A DNA stretch of 64,000 nucleotides from CSP1-5 sp964348275 (lineage in GTDB: Bacteria > Methylomirabilota > Methylomirabilia > Methylomirabilales > CSP1-5), in the NCBI GenBank assembly GCA_964348275.1, contig CAYGBT010000011.1, positions 1-64,000 of the forward strand, read 5' to 3'. Numbering within the stretch: position 1 is the first letter of the stretch; each line of letters opens with the position of its first letter. The position numbers were made by a program, and so were the translations under genes. Below the pieces are notes generated by a model, which was given only the letters and a program-made list of their open reading frames with translations, had not been told where the DNA came from and did no database searches. Shown here piece after piece: positions 56,196 to 64,000 of the stretch.

Positions 56196-56810
56196 GAAGC
56201 GGCTCATTGCGGTGGCAATCGCCATCCTGGCGCGGATGGCCTCGACAATCCGCCTCGGCTCGGGGGCAGCGGTGATCACGGATCCAGCAATCAGCGCCAC
56301 TGGCCGGTACAGGAGGAGCCACGGAACCTGGGCCACCCCCCACTTACCGCTGAAAGCAAGGGAGATGTCCACCTCTCGAAGCTTGCTCAGCCTTTCCCGG
56401 AAGTCAACTTCCACCGGGACCTTCAAGAGATCCGGCTCGAGCTTCCTCAGCCGGACCCGCTGCGCCACCAAGTCGGAGACGCCTTCAAGATCCAGCAGGA
56501 TCCGCCGCCCTGCCTTTCGACCCCGAGCGATGATGGCGGTGAGCGCGTCATCCGCGAGGGAGGCGGGGACCGTCAGGCCTTCTATCCCGACTTCGAGTAG
56601 CGCTTCCGTCTCGGCCTCTGTCTCGGCCCAGCACGCCACCGGCCGATCCGGCAGGGCATCCCGCACCGCCCTCACGAAGGCTGGACCGTCGTCCCGAAGC
56701 AATTGGGGGCCTAGCTCCAGAGCGTCGACGATATCGACAAGCTGCCGGCCCATCTCGAGGGCAGCTTCCCGATCAAGCCCGTCCAGCGCGAGCTGGAGGA
56801 GCGTCGTCAT
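56190..56810 (-). CDS. OMP-decarboxylase/hexulose-phosphate-synthase-fold protein lacking catalytic residues
   Basis: 206 aa. Alignment by eye with 3-hexulose-6-phosphate synthase is clear: LQLALDGLDREAALEMGRQL, VDALELGPQLL, VRAVRDALPDRPV, RRILLDLEGV, VALIAGSVITAAPEPRRIVE. But the strand that should carry D-x-K-x-x-D (VVADLKTMD in the family) reads VACWAETEAET, so the catalytic Asp-Lys-Asp array is gone. It is either an enzyme with other chemistry or a binding protein. Neighbour of a GlcG-like gene (16 nt), probably co-transcribed. Confidence 0.72.
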   Translation of the reverse strand: MTTLLQLALDGLDREAALEMGRQLVDIVDALELGPQLLRDDGPAFVRAVRDALPDRPVACWAETEAETEALLEVGIEGLTVPASLADDALTAIIARGRKAGRRILLDLEGVSDLVAQRVRLRKLEPDLLKVPVEVDFRERLSKLREVDISLAFSGKWGVAQVPWLLLYRPVALIAGSVITAAPEPRRIVEAIRARMAIATAMSRFY

Positions 56811-56825
56811 CGATGCTCCTCCGGT

Positions 56826-57260
56826 CTATGTCGAGAGAGAATGGAGGAAGGCGTCGATCCCCGCCTGGGCCACCTCGAGATCCTGATCGGGTGTCCCCGA
56901 GCCCACCCCGATACCACCGACAATCTGTCCATCGATCAGAATAGGGAGACCTCCAGGTATGATACAAAACCGTCCCTGGTTGCTCGTGAAGATCCCGAAG
57001 ACCGGACCTCCGGGCTGGGCCATTTCTCCGTACTTGTGGGTTGGGGTCCGGGCCCCAGCGGCCGTAAAGGCCTTGCTGATAGCGATGTCGATGGCGGTGA
57101 TCTTCGCACCTAGCATCCGATGGAAGGCCAGGAGATTTCCCCCCTCATCTACGACGGCCATGTCCAAGGGGACGCCAATCTCCGTTGCCTTCTTTTCGGC
57201 CCCCTCAAGCAGGATTTTGGCATCCATGAGCGTCAACTTGATATTATTCCGCGTCGGCAT
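56826..57260 (-). CDS. GlcG/HbpS-family protein
   Basis: 144 aa from ATG 57260 (upstream in-frame start at 57392 lies inside repeats and trxB). Family marks: LEGAEKKATEIGVPLDMAVV, DEGGNLLAFHRMLGA, AISKAFTAAGART, FTSNQGRFCIIPGGLPILID and GGIGVGSGTPDQD. Members bind haem, cobalamin or glycolate-related compounds or act as accessory subunits; some are octameric extracellular sensors. No signal peptide here. A common companion of oxidative or glycolate pathways. Function not assigned. Confidence 0.8.
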   Translation of the reverse strand: MPTRNNIKLTLMDAKILLEGAEKKATEIGVPLDMAVVDEGGNLLAFHRMLGAKITAIDIAISKAFTAAGARTPTHKYGEMAQPGGPVFGIFTSNQGRFCIIPGGLPILIDGQIVGGIGVGSGTPDQDLEVAQAGIDAFLHSLST

Positions 57261-57282
57261 CCCCTCTCCCGGCAGTCGGCGA

Positions 57283-57350
57283 TCAGCGGTAGCCTTCAGC
57301 AAGTACTTGGCTCTGCATCCCTCGCTGACAGCTAGCCGCTGACAGCTATA
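57283..57350. repeat. Degenerate AGCTGACAGC-type repeats between trxB and glcG-like gene
   Basis: CGGCGATCAGCGGTAGCC and GCTGACAGCTAGCCGCTGAC, starting at the trxB stop codon (TATAGCTGTCAGCGGCTAGC on minus). Same family as 56098-56195. Confidence 0.7.
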
Positions 57351-58287
57351 ACTGTTGGTATCCTCCTTCGGTCTCCAGGAATCGCTCCGCATCTATCGCC
57401 GCCATACAGCCACTCCCAGCGGCAGTCACCGCCTGGCGATAAACATGATCTTGGACGTCACCGCAGGCAAAGACCCCCGGAACGCTGGTCTTGGTGCCGT
57501 GGTTGGTGACGATGTAGCCCCGTTCATCCATGCGGATCTGCCCTGCAAAGAGAGCCGTATTCGGACTATGCCCGATGGCAATGAAGACCCCATCACATGG
57601 GAGTTGGGTCTGTTCCCCGGTCTTAACAATTGTGAGACGGACGCCCCTCACCCCATTTTTTTCATCCCCCAGAATCTCCTCGACCACGCTCTGCCACTGA
57701 AAGGCGATGATGGGATTTGCGAAGGCGCGTTCCTGCATGATCTTGGACGCCCGAAGCCTTTCCCGTCGGTGAATCACCGTCACCTTGGTGCATAACTTCG
57801 AGAGATACAGGGCCTCTTCCATGGCCGAGTCCCCACCTCCGATCACTGCCACCTCCTGGTCCTTAAAGAAGAAACCATCACAAGTGGCACAGGTCGAGAC
57901 CCCCCTTCCCATCAAACGCTGCTCCGACTCAAGGCCCAAGAGGTTCGGAGAGGCCCCAGTGGCGATGATCAGCGTCCGGCAGCGAAGAATCTCCTCTTCA
58001 GCCTCCACCACAAAGGGTCGTCTTCCGAGGTCAACCTTAGTCGCCTCCCGCAGCAGAACTCGGGTCCCGAACCGCTCCACCTGCTTCCGCATCAGCTCCA
58101 TGAGTTCCGGTCCCATGATTCCGTCCGGAAAGGCGGGATAGTTCTCCACCATGGTGGTCGTGGTGAGTTGTCCTCCCGGCTGGGGCCCGGCGAGGAGCAG
58201 GGGCTTGAGATTGGCTCGCGCAGCATAGAGGGCAGCCGTGTAACCCGCCGGGCCGGAGCCTACGATGACGACATTCTGAAGGTCCAT
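57346..58287 (-). CDS. trxB: Thioredoxin reductase
   Basis: 313 aa. FAD-binding VVIVGSGPAGYTAALYAARA, redox pair in CATCDGFF (about 136-139), NADPH-binding AVIGGGDSAMEEALYLS, and the C-terminal GVFACGDVQDHVYRQAVTAA. Low-molecular-weight type. Reduces thioredoxin with NADPH in the cytosol, and could supply the peroxiredoxin at 56050. Normal length. Confidence 0.95.
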   Translation of the reverse strand: MDLQNVVIVGSGPAGYTAALYAARANLKPLLLAGPQPGGQLTTTTMVENYPAFPDGIMGPELMELMRKQVERFGTRVLLREATKVDLGRRPFVVEAEEEILRCRTLIIATGASPNLLGLESEQRLMGRGVSTCATCDGFFFKDQEVAVIGGGDSAMEEALYLSKLCTKVTVIHRRERLRASKIMQERAFANPIIAFQWQSVVEEILGDEKNGVRGVRLTIVKTGEQTQLPCDGVFIAIGHSPNTALFAGQIRMDERGYIVTNHGTKTSVPGVFACGDVQDHVYRQAVTAAGSGCMAAIDAERFLETEGGYQQL

Positions 58288-58429
58288 GCCGATCTCCTTG
58301 GGGACAATCCGCCTTCAGGGACATGCGTTCCCGCCGGGCGGTCCGACGGGCGCCGCCTCTTCATTCTCTTCACCAACACAGCCCTGTCAACGAGAGATGA
58401 GCGAGAGAGGAAAGCCCAATTCCGAAGGT

Positions 58430-58762
58430 CTATCGCTCGAGCGGATTGTTTCCCCTGGCCCAGGCAACCGTTCCACCTTCCAGGTTGTACAGATTGGTGC
58501 ACCCGACCGCCGCGGCCACCTCGCAAGCCACCGCGCTCCGGATTCCCTCGGCGCAGACAAAGATGATATTTTCCCCGGTGATCAGTTCCTGGGCCTGTGC
58601 CAGAAGAGTATTGAGTGGAATGTGGGTCGCGTTGGGGATCCGCCCTTGCTCCCACTCAGCGGGTTCTCGGACGTCAACAACCTTAAAGCCTTTGTCGATC
58701 AACTGCTTGGCCTCATCGACTCCTATGCGCTCAAATGGCTCTTTCTCTTCGAACTCCGCCAT
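58430..58762 (-). CDS. Single-domain rhodanese-like sulphurtransferase
   Basis: 110 aa from ATG 58762. One rhodanese domain: KVVDVREPAEWEQGRIPNAT with the substrate strand, active loop CAEGIRS with the sulphur-carrying Cys (about 79), and NLEGGTVAWARGNNPLE at the end, typical of GlpE/PspE-like carriers. It could donate sulphur to a ThiI lacking its own rhodanese domain, as is present in this window (54383). A start at 58879 is not supported. Confidence 0.88.
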   Translation of the reverse strand: MAEFEEKEPFERIGVDEAKQLIDKGFKVVDVREPAEWEQGRIPNATHIPLNTLLAQAQELITGENIIFVCAEGIRSAVACEVAAAVGCTNLYNLEGGTVAWARGNNPLER

Positions 58763-59109
58763 GGTTTCACCTCGCCCCTGAAAAGTGTTTCTTCCCCCTT
58801 TGGGGGAGAAGGATACATCAAAGGTGCTTTCACCGCGCCACTGGCACTCCAGGATACCGCTCAACATGTTCGGAGTCAAGGGACCCCTGTGATACTAGAG
58901 GGGTGCAGCGTGATAAGGTCCAGGGGTGAAGGGTTCAGAGTCCACAGACGATTCAGCGTTCAGGGTTGAGAGTTCAGAGTCCATAGCCGTATACTCCGAG
59001 CACTACCATGAACCATCCACCATGAACGGTTGGTCATGAACCATGCACCCTGGACCATGAACTGCAAGCTATGAACCATGAAATGTGAACTGTGAACGGG
59101 CGGCTGGGG
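58763..59109. repeat. Degenerate GAACCATGAAC repeats, gene-free stretch
   Basis: From about 58925 to 59098 the sequence is a run of 7-12 nt words (GGGTTCAGAGTCCA, ACCATGAACCATCC, CATGAACCATGCACC, TATGAACCATGAAATGTGAA). It reaches to within 12 nt of the PilZ stop. It is the same family as 40192-40345. No gene. Confidence 0.75.
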
Positions 59110-59439
59110 TTAGCCGCCAAAGACTTTGGCGATGAACACCGCCAAAGTCAGCCGATCAGGGAGCTCGAGCCGGGTGAACTTGACCCCATGCGGGTATGAG
59201 GGGGGGGTGCCATCGGAAGGACTCTGCGACCAGACAATTTCGGCTTCGGCGTGGATGGAGTGGTCGTCAAGGGAGATGACGAGGTCAAGCGGCGTTCCGG
59301 GAGCGAAAGGCTCCGGCAGTTCAACCAGCAGGCCCCCTTCGCTCAGGTTTTGAATCCGGCCGGACATGCTCGGCCCCAGCCGCCTGTAGGTCACGGACCC
59401 GTCATATGGGTAACGGGGATGCCGCCTACGATCCTCCAT
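59110..59439 (-). CDS. PilZ-domain protein 2
   Basis: 109 aa, one PilZ domain: EDRRRHPRYPYDGSVTYRRL with the Arg motif, and NLSEGGLLVELPE for the (D/N)xSxxG loop. c-di-GMP receptor by family. Unlike the PilZ protein at 21947 in most of its length, so not a recent paralogue. Flanked on both sides by degenerate repeats. Confidence 0.85.
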   Translation of the reverse strand: MEDRRRHPRYPYDGSVTYRRLGPSMSGRIQNLSEGGLLVELPEPFAPGTPLDLVISLDDHSIHAEAEIVWSQSPSDGTPPSYPHGVKFTRLELPDRLTLAVFIAKVFGG

Positions 59440-59571
59440 TGTCTCCTCCGGGCCCTCTTGGTCAAAGGCCTTCGAGAGTCACCGGTCCCCGAATTACTCT
59501 CTGCTCCGCACGATTCGGGTGAGCAAGACCTGTGCCACCACTAAGGTCCCCTCACACAAGCGAGGGAGATC

Positions 59572-59690
59572 TGGTTCACAGTTCATTGTTCATGGCTCGC
59601 GGTGTTAAGTGGAGCATTAATCTGTGAACTGTAAACTGTCAACCGTGAACTTCTTGCGTCATCGGTCGTCGGCGGTCGGTCATCGTCTCT
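59572..59690. repeat. Mixed GTTCACAGTTCA and CGGTCGTCGG repeats
   Basis: GGTTCACAGTTCATTGTTCATGG and CTGTGAACTGTAAACTGTCAACC (about 59572-59650; described in halves) fold back on each other; GTCATCGGTCGTCGGCGGTC (59658-59690) is the type seen at 50868. Two families side by side just after the stop of the propeller-like gene. Confidence 0.7.
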
Positions 59691-59693
59691 TCA

Positions 59694-60533
59694 TCATTGC
59701 TGGGCGCGAGACCACAGCGCCTGGAACAGATCGAGGGGAACACTGACCATGGCCGTCACCGCCTTGATTCCACCCACGACCATGCGACCGACCAGGGTTT
59801 CGTAGATGAATCCGTAGGGTCCTCCATCGTAGAGGCGGTCCCGGTGGGAGCATAGGGCAGTCACGGGAAAGTCCCGGTCCGCCAGTTTCCGTTGGGTCAT
59901 GGTTTCGAAGATCAATCCTTCTGAGGAACCGTCATAGAGCTGTCCCCCATGGGAGCAAAGGGTGAGGATCGAACCATCTCGTACAGCGACTTCTCGTCCG
60001 CTGAGGGTCTCGAGGATCCGCCCATCTCCTCCCCCATCGAAGAGGCCGTCCCTATGAGCGGTCATGGTCAGGACCTCAGTTTCACGCCTTCCCACCGCTC
60101 GCCCTGTCAGGGTCTCATAGATGCCCGGATAATTGCCTCCGTCGTACAGGGTCTGTCCGAACGGACACAGGGCATGGATCGTCCCCGGGCGCTCCCCCAC
60201 CTCTTGTCCAGTCAAGGTCTCGTAGGCCCGGTGGTAGTTGCCGGCATCATACAGAACCCCCTCGTGTGAGCACAGGCTCAGGACCCAGTCCCCTCGGTCC
60301 GCGACGCGAGTGTCGGCGAGCGTGTCAAAAATCTGGGCATACCGGCCGCCATCGTACAGGCGCCCCTCATGGACGCACAGGGCGAGAATGAGGCTGTTCC
60401 GTCGCGTGACCTCACGAAGCTCGCCCCCTTGAACGCAGCAGATCCTGTCCACAACCGCCGCGACCAATCCCGCCTCTTCCCAGTCGGAGCCCTCTGGGCT
60501 AAAGATGCCGCCGGGACCCGGGTTCGACCCCAT
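59694..60533 (-). CDS. Propeller-like repeat protein of about 44-residue units
   Basis: 279 aa from ATG 60533, just downstream of the MFS stop. Six units follow the pattern ILxLCxHxGxLYDGGxYxxIxETLxGRxVxxR: for example ILALCVHEGRLYDGGRYAQI, VLSLCSHEGVLYDAGNYHRA, IHALCPFGQTLYDGGNYPGI, ILTLCSHGGQLYDGSSEGLI. The unit length and LYDGG turn suggest a WD40-like or Kelch-like beta-propeller. No signal peptide. Cys recurs at one position in four units. Coupled to the exporter gene; partner-binding role is inferred. Confidence 0.7.
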   Translation of the reverse strand: MGSNPGPGGIFSPEGSDWEEAGLVAAVVDRICCVQGGELREVTRRNSLILALCVHEGRLYDGGRYAQIFDTLADTRVADRGDWVLSLCSHEGVLYDAGNYHRAYETLTGQEVGERPGTIHALCPFGQTLYDGGNYPGIYETLTGRAVGRRETEVLTMTAHRDGLFDGGGDGRILETLSGREVAVRDGSILTLCSHGGQLYDGSSEGLIFETMTQRKLADRDFPVTALCSHRDRLYDGGPYGFIYETLVGRMVVGGIKAVTAMVSVPLDLFQALWSRAQQ

Positions 60534-60534
60534 C

Positions 60535-62076
60535 TCAATTTTCTTTCGAAACCACCGGTCCCTCCGAAAGAACATGGTCCCGGGCAAACCCTTCTGGGAG
60601 GAGAAACGCGGCGACCAACGCCAGGAGGGCGATCACAAATCCCACCAAAAAGACGCCATGGAGGGCCTGGGCCAAAGCCTCCGACAGTCCCACCAGCAGC
60701 GAGGGGGGTAGTCCTGCTCGCGCCGCCGGTTGCAGGAGGACCTCTGGGTTTTGAATAAGGGCCTTCAGCTTCGCCTCGCCTGTTCGCCCGACGAGGCTCA
60801 ACAGCTCCCCCCGCAGGATGCGCGCCATCACGGCCCCCAGGAGGCCTACCCCGATGGCTCCCCCGATCGTCCGTGAAAACATCGTCACGGAGGTGGCGAC
60901 GCCGAGTTGGCTCCTTGGGACCGTGTTCTGAACAGCAATCAGCAAGGGGGCCATGATCAAGCCCATCCCCCCGCCCCCTAACGTCATGGCCACCATCACC
61001 TCCGGCCGGGTACTCGCAATACCCAGCCGAGTAAAGAGCAGAAACCCCGCGGTCAGTGCCACGCCGCCGGTGAGGACAATGGCGCGGACCTTCCGGTGGA
61101 GAAGGAGGCGGGCCCCTGATATTGAGCATAGGACCCAGGCGAGCATAAAGGGAGTCAGGACACTTCCTGCCGCCGTCGCATCGGTCCCGATGATCGCCTG
61201 GACAAAGAGAGGAATAAAGGAGATGGCGCCAAACATGGCCATCCCCGCAAAAAGTCCGGTGATGAAGGAGGCCAGGAAGATCCGGTTTCCGAAAAGACCC
61301 AGGGGGATAATGGGGTCTTTCGCATCGCGCTCAATCCGGCCGAAGAGAATCAGACCAACGACCGCCCCCACCACCAAACCGAGGCGCTCCTGACCATGCA
61401 AGCCAGTTCCCATCACGCCTAAGAGCAAGAGGACCAAGGCCAAGATCAGAATTGCTCCCCCGAGGAAGTCCACGCCCCCCGCGCGGACCCGTTCCCCCTT
61501 TGGTTCTCGGAGAAAGCGGCCGATCACAAAGGCGGCGACAAGACCGACCGGGACATTGACAAAAAAGACCCATCGCCAAGAGAAGTGATCGGTGAGGAAC
61601 CCACCAAGGGAGGGACCGACAATGCTCGCCACTCCCCACACGCCGCTGAAGAGCCCCTGGATGCGAGCTCGCGCCTCCAAGGGGTAAATATCGCCGACAA
61701 TGGTGAGGCCAATAGGGAGGACGGCACCGGCCCCGAGCCCCTGCAGGCCCCGAAAGAGGATGAGCTGGGTGATGGAGCGTGAAAAACCACACGCGACAGA
61801 GCCCAGGAGGAAAAACCCGATTCCAAGGAGATAAAAGGGACGGCGACCGTACAGATCGGAGAGCTTCCCCCAAAGAGGGACGGTCACCGTGGAGGTGAGC
61901 AGATAGCTCGAAAAGACCCAGCTGTATACCTCGAGGCCGCCCAGGCTGGCCACGATGGTGGGCATCGCCGTGGCCACCACTGTGGACTCCATCGCCCCGA
62001 GGAAAATCCCGACCATCACCCCGACGGTCACTGTACGTCGCTCCTGCCTGGTGAGGTCGAGAAATCTCGATTTCAC
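60535..62076 (-). CDS. MFS exporter, DHA2 (14-helix) family
   Basis: 513 aa from GTG 62076 (GGGAGGAATT upstream), better than TTG 62091. Fourteen membrane helices; motif A GKLSDLYGRRPFYLLGI after helix 2, motif C-like GPSLGGFLTDHFSWRWVFFV, LFRGLQGLGAGAVLPIG. Typical proton-driven EmrB/QacA-like drug or metabolite exporter. An extracellular loop follows helix 13 (about 420-465). Substrate unknown. Downstream propeller-like gene starts 1 nt after the stop. Confidence 0.9.
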   Translation of the reverse strand: MKSRFLDLTRQERRTVTVGVMVGIFLGAMESTVVATAMPTIVASLGGLEVYSWVFSSYLLTSTVTVPLWGKLSDLYGRRPFYLLGIGFFLLGSVACGFSRSITQLILFRGLQGLGAGAVLPIGLTIVGDIYPLEARARIQGLFSGVWGVASIVGPSLGGFLTDHFSWRWVFFVNVPVGLVAAFVIGRFLREPKGERVRAGGVDFLGGAILILALVLLLLGVMGTGLHGQERLGLVVGAVVGLILFGRIERDAKDPIIPLGLFGNRIFLASFITGLFAGMAMFGAISFIPLFVQAIIGTDATAAGSVLTPFMLAWVLCSISGARLLLHRKVRAIVLTGGVALTAGFLLFTRLGIASTRPEVMVAMTLGGGGMGLIMAPLLIAVQNTVPRSQLGVATSVTMFSRTIGGAIGVGLLGAVMARILRGELLSLVGRTGEAKLKALIQNPEVLLQPAARAGLPPSLLVGLSEALAQALHGVFLVGFVIALLALVAAFLLPEGFARDHVLSEGPVVSKEN

Positions 62077-62231
62077 AATTCCTCCCGCCAAGAGAGGGCT
62101 ATGCCGTACTACTCACGTCAGCGCATAGGCGGGAACTCTCCCATACTTCCTCCACAAAGCTACGGAAGGGACTGAGGGGGACCCTCTTCCAAAAATGCTT
62201 CCGGGAGGCCCGCAGATCAGGATCGCTGCTG

Positions 62232-62564
62232 CTACATCGGAGGCTGCAGTTCCTCCAACCTTCTCTTCAGATCCATAATCTCCTGCATCTGTATCCCGAG
62301 TGCGCTGTCTTTGGCAAGGATTTGCTCATGAAGCTGACCGTGAAGCTGCTGCCATCGAATCACTTCTTCCTTGAGCCTCGCGACCTCTCGGGCCGCGGCC
62401 GGCGTGGGTCTCTTCTTGGCGGGGGCTTTCCGTCTCGGCTTCGCGGTGACCTTCTTGCGTTTTGCTGCGGGCTTCCGCTTCGGTTTTGCCGCGCGTGCTG
62501 CTTTCCTCTTTTTCTTTCCCTTAACAGCCTTCTTTGCTTTCTTCTTTCCCTTCGCCTTGGCCAT
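62232..62564 (-). CDS. Histone H1-like basic protein with coiled-coil end
   Basis: 110 aa, SD AGGAGGAG before the ATG. The first 62 residues are almost only Lys, Ala, Arg and Pro (KKKAKKAVKGKKKRKAARAA; KRKPAAKRKKVTAKPRRKAP), as in bacterial histone H1-like DNA-binding proteins. The last 45 residues form a coiled coil (EVARLKEEVIRWQQLHGQLH, LGIQMQEIMDLKRRLEEL). Likely a nucleoid-associated protein that oligomerises. It lies 12 nt downstream of the endonuclease Q gene, so both may act on DNA. Confidence 0.72.
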   Translation of the reverse strand: MAKAKGKKKAKKAVKGKKKRKAARAAKPKRKPAAKRKKVTAKPRRKAPAKKRPTPAAAREVARLKEEVIRWQQLHGQLHEQILAKDSALGIQMQEIMDLKRRLEELQPPM

Positions 62565-62576
62565 GGCTCCTCCTCC

Positions 62577-63836
62577 TTAAGAAAAGAGAGGCATCTGCCC
62601 GGGCTGCGACGGGGACACTGTCTCCACCGGTTCGTCCCCGAAGATCTTAACCGTCCCGTAGACGCCGTCATACCCAGGGGCTATGGTCACGAGCTCCTCC
62701 CGGACCCGCAGAATCGCTTTCAACACCCTGGGCGATACAAAGGACCCAAGCTCTTCTTCACTGAGTTCCAACAGGATGGCGAATTCGCTGGCCGCTGCGA
62801 CCAAGCGGTCGTACTCCTGTCGCACCGCCACTGTCGCCACTCCCTGACCTATCGCCGCGGCAATAATCTCCTCCAATGGAACGAGACGTTTGAAGGGAAC
62901 GGCGCCCACGGGGACCCGCCCGGGAGGCCCATCTGCGAGGTCCTCCACCCGGTGTAACACCCCGACGGTGAGCGTGCCCCGACAGACAGGACACCGCATG
63001 CCGTAGGACCGCGTCTCTGCTGGGGTCGTCCGGACGCCGCAGGCCCGGTGGCCGTCCAAGTGGTACTTGCCCTCCTCGGGGAAAAATTCTACCGTGTAGA
63101 GGAAACGGCGCGCGTCCCGGCTCCTGATCGCCTCCCAGAGCCCCCAGTAATCGAGAGCATCAGCAAAGACGTTGCACTCCCGACCCAGCCGAGACGGGGA
63201 GTGGGCGTCGGAATTGGACATCAGGGTGATTCCGTCGAGGGCACTCAGCCGCCAGTTCATCGGGGGGTCCGAGGACAGACCCGTTTCGATCGCGAAGATA
63301 CGATCCGAGTACCCGTCAAAGGCCTCTCGCAGGGAATCAAACCCTGATTGGGAGCCAAATACAGAAAACCATGGAGTCCAGGCATGGGCGGGGACTAATA
63401 CAAAGTCGGCAGACACGTCGAAGAGGATCCGACATAGCTCCTTCACGGAGAAACCGAAGCTCGGCCGCCCATCGGCCAGGAGGTTTGCTCGGCGGGCAAA
63501 CGCGGTGTTGAGTCGTCCCGCCGCCTCGAGTGACGGAGCATACACGAGAGTATGGATCTTTCGCACACGCTCCCCCTCCCGGTAGACGTTCGAGACCTCC
63601 ACCTGGAGAATAAAGCGGACGTCGTGCTCCCCTTTCTTTAATCGGTAAAGACCAGGCTCTGCCGGTGTCAGCTTGGCCTGAAGTTCAGCGAAGTAGGTAG
63701 GATGAGTGAAGTCTCCGGTCCCGAGGAGGGCAATCCCCTTCTTCCGGGCCCAGGCGGCCAGGGATTCGACCTCCATTTCGCGGCTCGTCGCCCGACTGTA
63801 CCTGGAGTGGAGATGCAGGTCAGCGATAAAGGGCAT
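62577..63836 (-). CDS. Endonuclease Q-like PHP-domain protein
   Basis: 419 aa. N-terminal PHP domain: ADLHLHSRYSRATSREMEVE, GTGDFTHPTYFAELQ, further metal ligands in PAHAWTPWFSVFG and SNSDAHSPSRLGRE. A zinc-finger part CGVRTTP...YGMRCPVCRG (about 268-292) follows, then a helical C-terminal half. This architecture is endonuclease Q, which nicks DNA 5' of deaminated bases (uracil, hypoxanthine) in archaea and some bacteria. The family start SRYSRATS and GTGDFTHP are well matched. The ATG is preceded by a good promoter and a short hairpin. Confidence 0.86.
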   Translation of the reverse strand: MPFIADLHLHSRYSRATSREMEVESLAAWARKKGIALLGTGDFTHPTYFAELQAKLTPAEPGLYRLKKGEHDVRFILQVEVSNVYREGERVRKIHTLVYAPSLEAAGRLNTAFARRANLLADGRPSFGFSVKELCRILFDVSADFVLVPAHAWTPWFSVFGSQSGFDSLREAFDGYSDRIFAIETGLSSDPPMNWRLSALDGITLMSNSDAHSPSRLGRECNVFADALDYWGLWEAIRSRDARRFLYTVEFFPEEGKYHLDGHRACGVRTTPAETRSYGMRCPVCRGTLTVGVLHRVEDLADGPPGRVPVGAVPFKRLVPLEEIIAAAIGQGVATVAVRQEYDRLVAAASEFAILLELSEEELGSFVSPRVLKAILRVREELVTIAPGYDGVYGTVKIFGDEPVETVSPSQPGQMPLFS

Positions 63837-63849
63837 CGTCCCCCCTGAC

Positions 63850-63894
63850 GACCGCTTTCGGTCGCTTCATACTACACTGAATTTAGCCTGTCAA
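63850..63894 (-). promoter_or_regulatory. Promoter and leader hairpin of the endonuclease Q gene
   Basis: Minus strand TTGACA (63894-63889), 17-nt spacer, TATGAA (63871-63866); then the leader hairpin GACCGAAAGCGGTC (63863-63850), GACCG/CGGTC arms with an AAAG loop, then GGGGGG and the ATG. Confidence 0.65.
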
Positions 63895-63925
63895 TACATT
63901 TGCTTCCTCACCAGTGGAAATAAGG

Positions 63926-63948
63926 AGCACCTTCGGCCCCTCGCTCCG
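63926..63948. repeat. 23-bp dispersed repeat, copy 2
   Basis: Identical to 44788-44810. The last 100 nt of the window hold no recognised gene. Confidence 0.75.
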
Positions 63949-64000
63949 CCCCCCGCATTACTTGAGCCTCACGAGGGGCGTCCCGCCGATCAGAGAATCA

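Noticed and set aside
60780..60860. RILRGELL within the MFS exporter resembling the LLRILRG tag
   Set aside because: It lies inside a predicted membrane/loop segment typical of the transporter family, not at a C-terminus; coincidence.

Overview
The window reads as one stretch of chromosome (one 10-N scaffold gap at 12311-12320) from an uncultured, rod-shaped, Gram-negative-type bacterium of moderately high GC. The evidence is a complete mreB-mreC-mreD-mrdA-rodA wall-elongation operon, lspA, a lipobox protein, DEAD-box helicase, uvrB, ileS, rluD-type and thiI genes. Menaquinone is probably made by the futalosine route (mqnA beside an aminofutalosine-deaminase-like gene). The mix (RemA-type DUF370 protein with YicC, gmk and rpoZ; endonuclease Q; AmmeMemoRadiSam enzyme; TAXI receptor) fits lineages such as NC10/Methylomirabilota, Rokubacteria or related phyla, but the sequence alone does not fix the phylum. 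No rRNA, tRNA, CRISPR array, transposase or phage gene was found.

Layout. 91-6858 (minus): tightly packed operon yicC - remA-like - gmk - rpoZ - mobA - mqnX-like - mqnA - aminotransferase - gph. 7050-8926 (plus): short NFACT protein and Ppx/GppA phosphatase. 8930-19740 is an accessory zone with four copies of a roughly 240-nt intergenic element that looks like a small RNA gene (promoter, two hairpins, terminator). The copies are interleaved with a penicillin-acylase-type hydrolase, a cluster of tiny proteins (two stand-alone RAM domains, a 51-residue membrane peptide, zinc ribbons), and a cassette of TAXI periplasmic receptor, 73-residue protein and 919-residue membrane caspase with pentapeptide repeats. 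The TAXI protein and the caspase share the C-terminal peptide LLRILRG. 19929-29231 holds unknown membrane, zinc-ribbon, PilZ, DUF2914, phosphoesterase, HNH and LysM-like genes plus a DEAD-box helicase. 29412-31415 is uvrB. 31467-38691 holds a pseudogene, three exported enzymes, a PqqD/HprK-related pair with a frameshifted collagen-like Tat-type peptide gene, and AmrS.

38746-63836 is mostly housekeeping on the minus strand: rluD-like, lspA, ileS, ydcF-like, a HAD enzyme, the mre/rod operon, a PpiD/SurA-like chaperone (plus strand), a formyl-THF cyclo-ligase, thiI, a peroxiredoxin with an in-frame TGA at its active-site position (probable selenoprotein), an OMP-decarboxylase-fold protein without its catalytic motif, a GlcG-like protein, trxB, rhodanese, PilZ, a six-repeat propeller-like protein, an MFS exporter, a histone-like protein and endonuclease Q.

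The most promising undescribed items are (1) the TAXI / small protein / caspase-pentapeptide cassette with its shared C-terminal motif, (2) the four-copy ncRNA family beside it, (3) the selenocysteine peroxiredoxin, and (4) the HprK/PqqD/collagen-like locus with its duplicated leader element. Degenerate 7-10 nt repeats fill many intergenic gaps exactly from stop codon to start codon.
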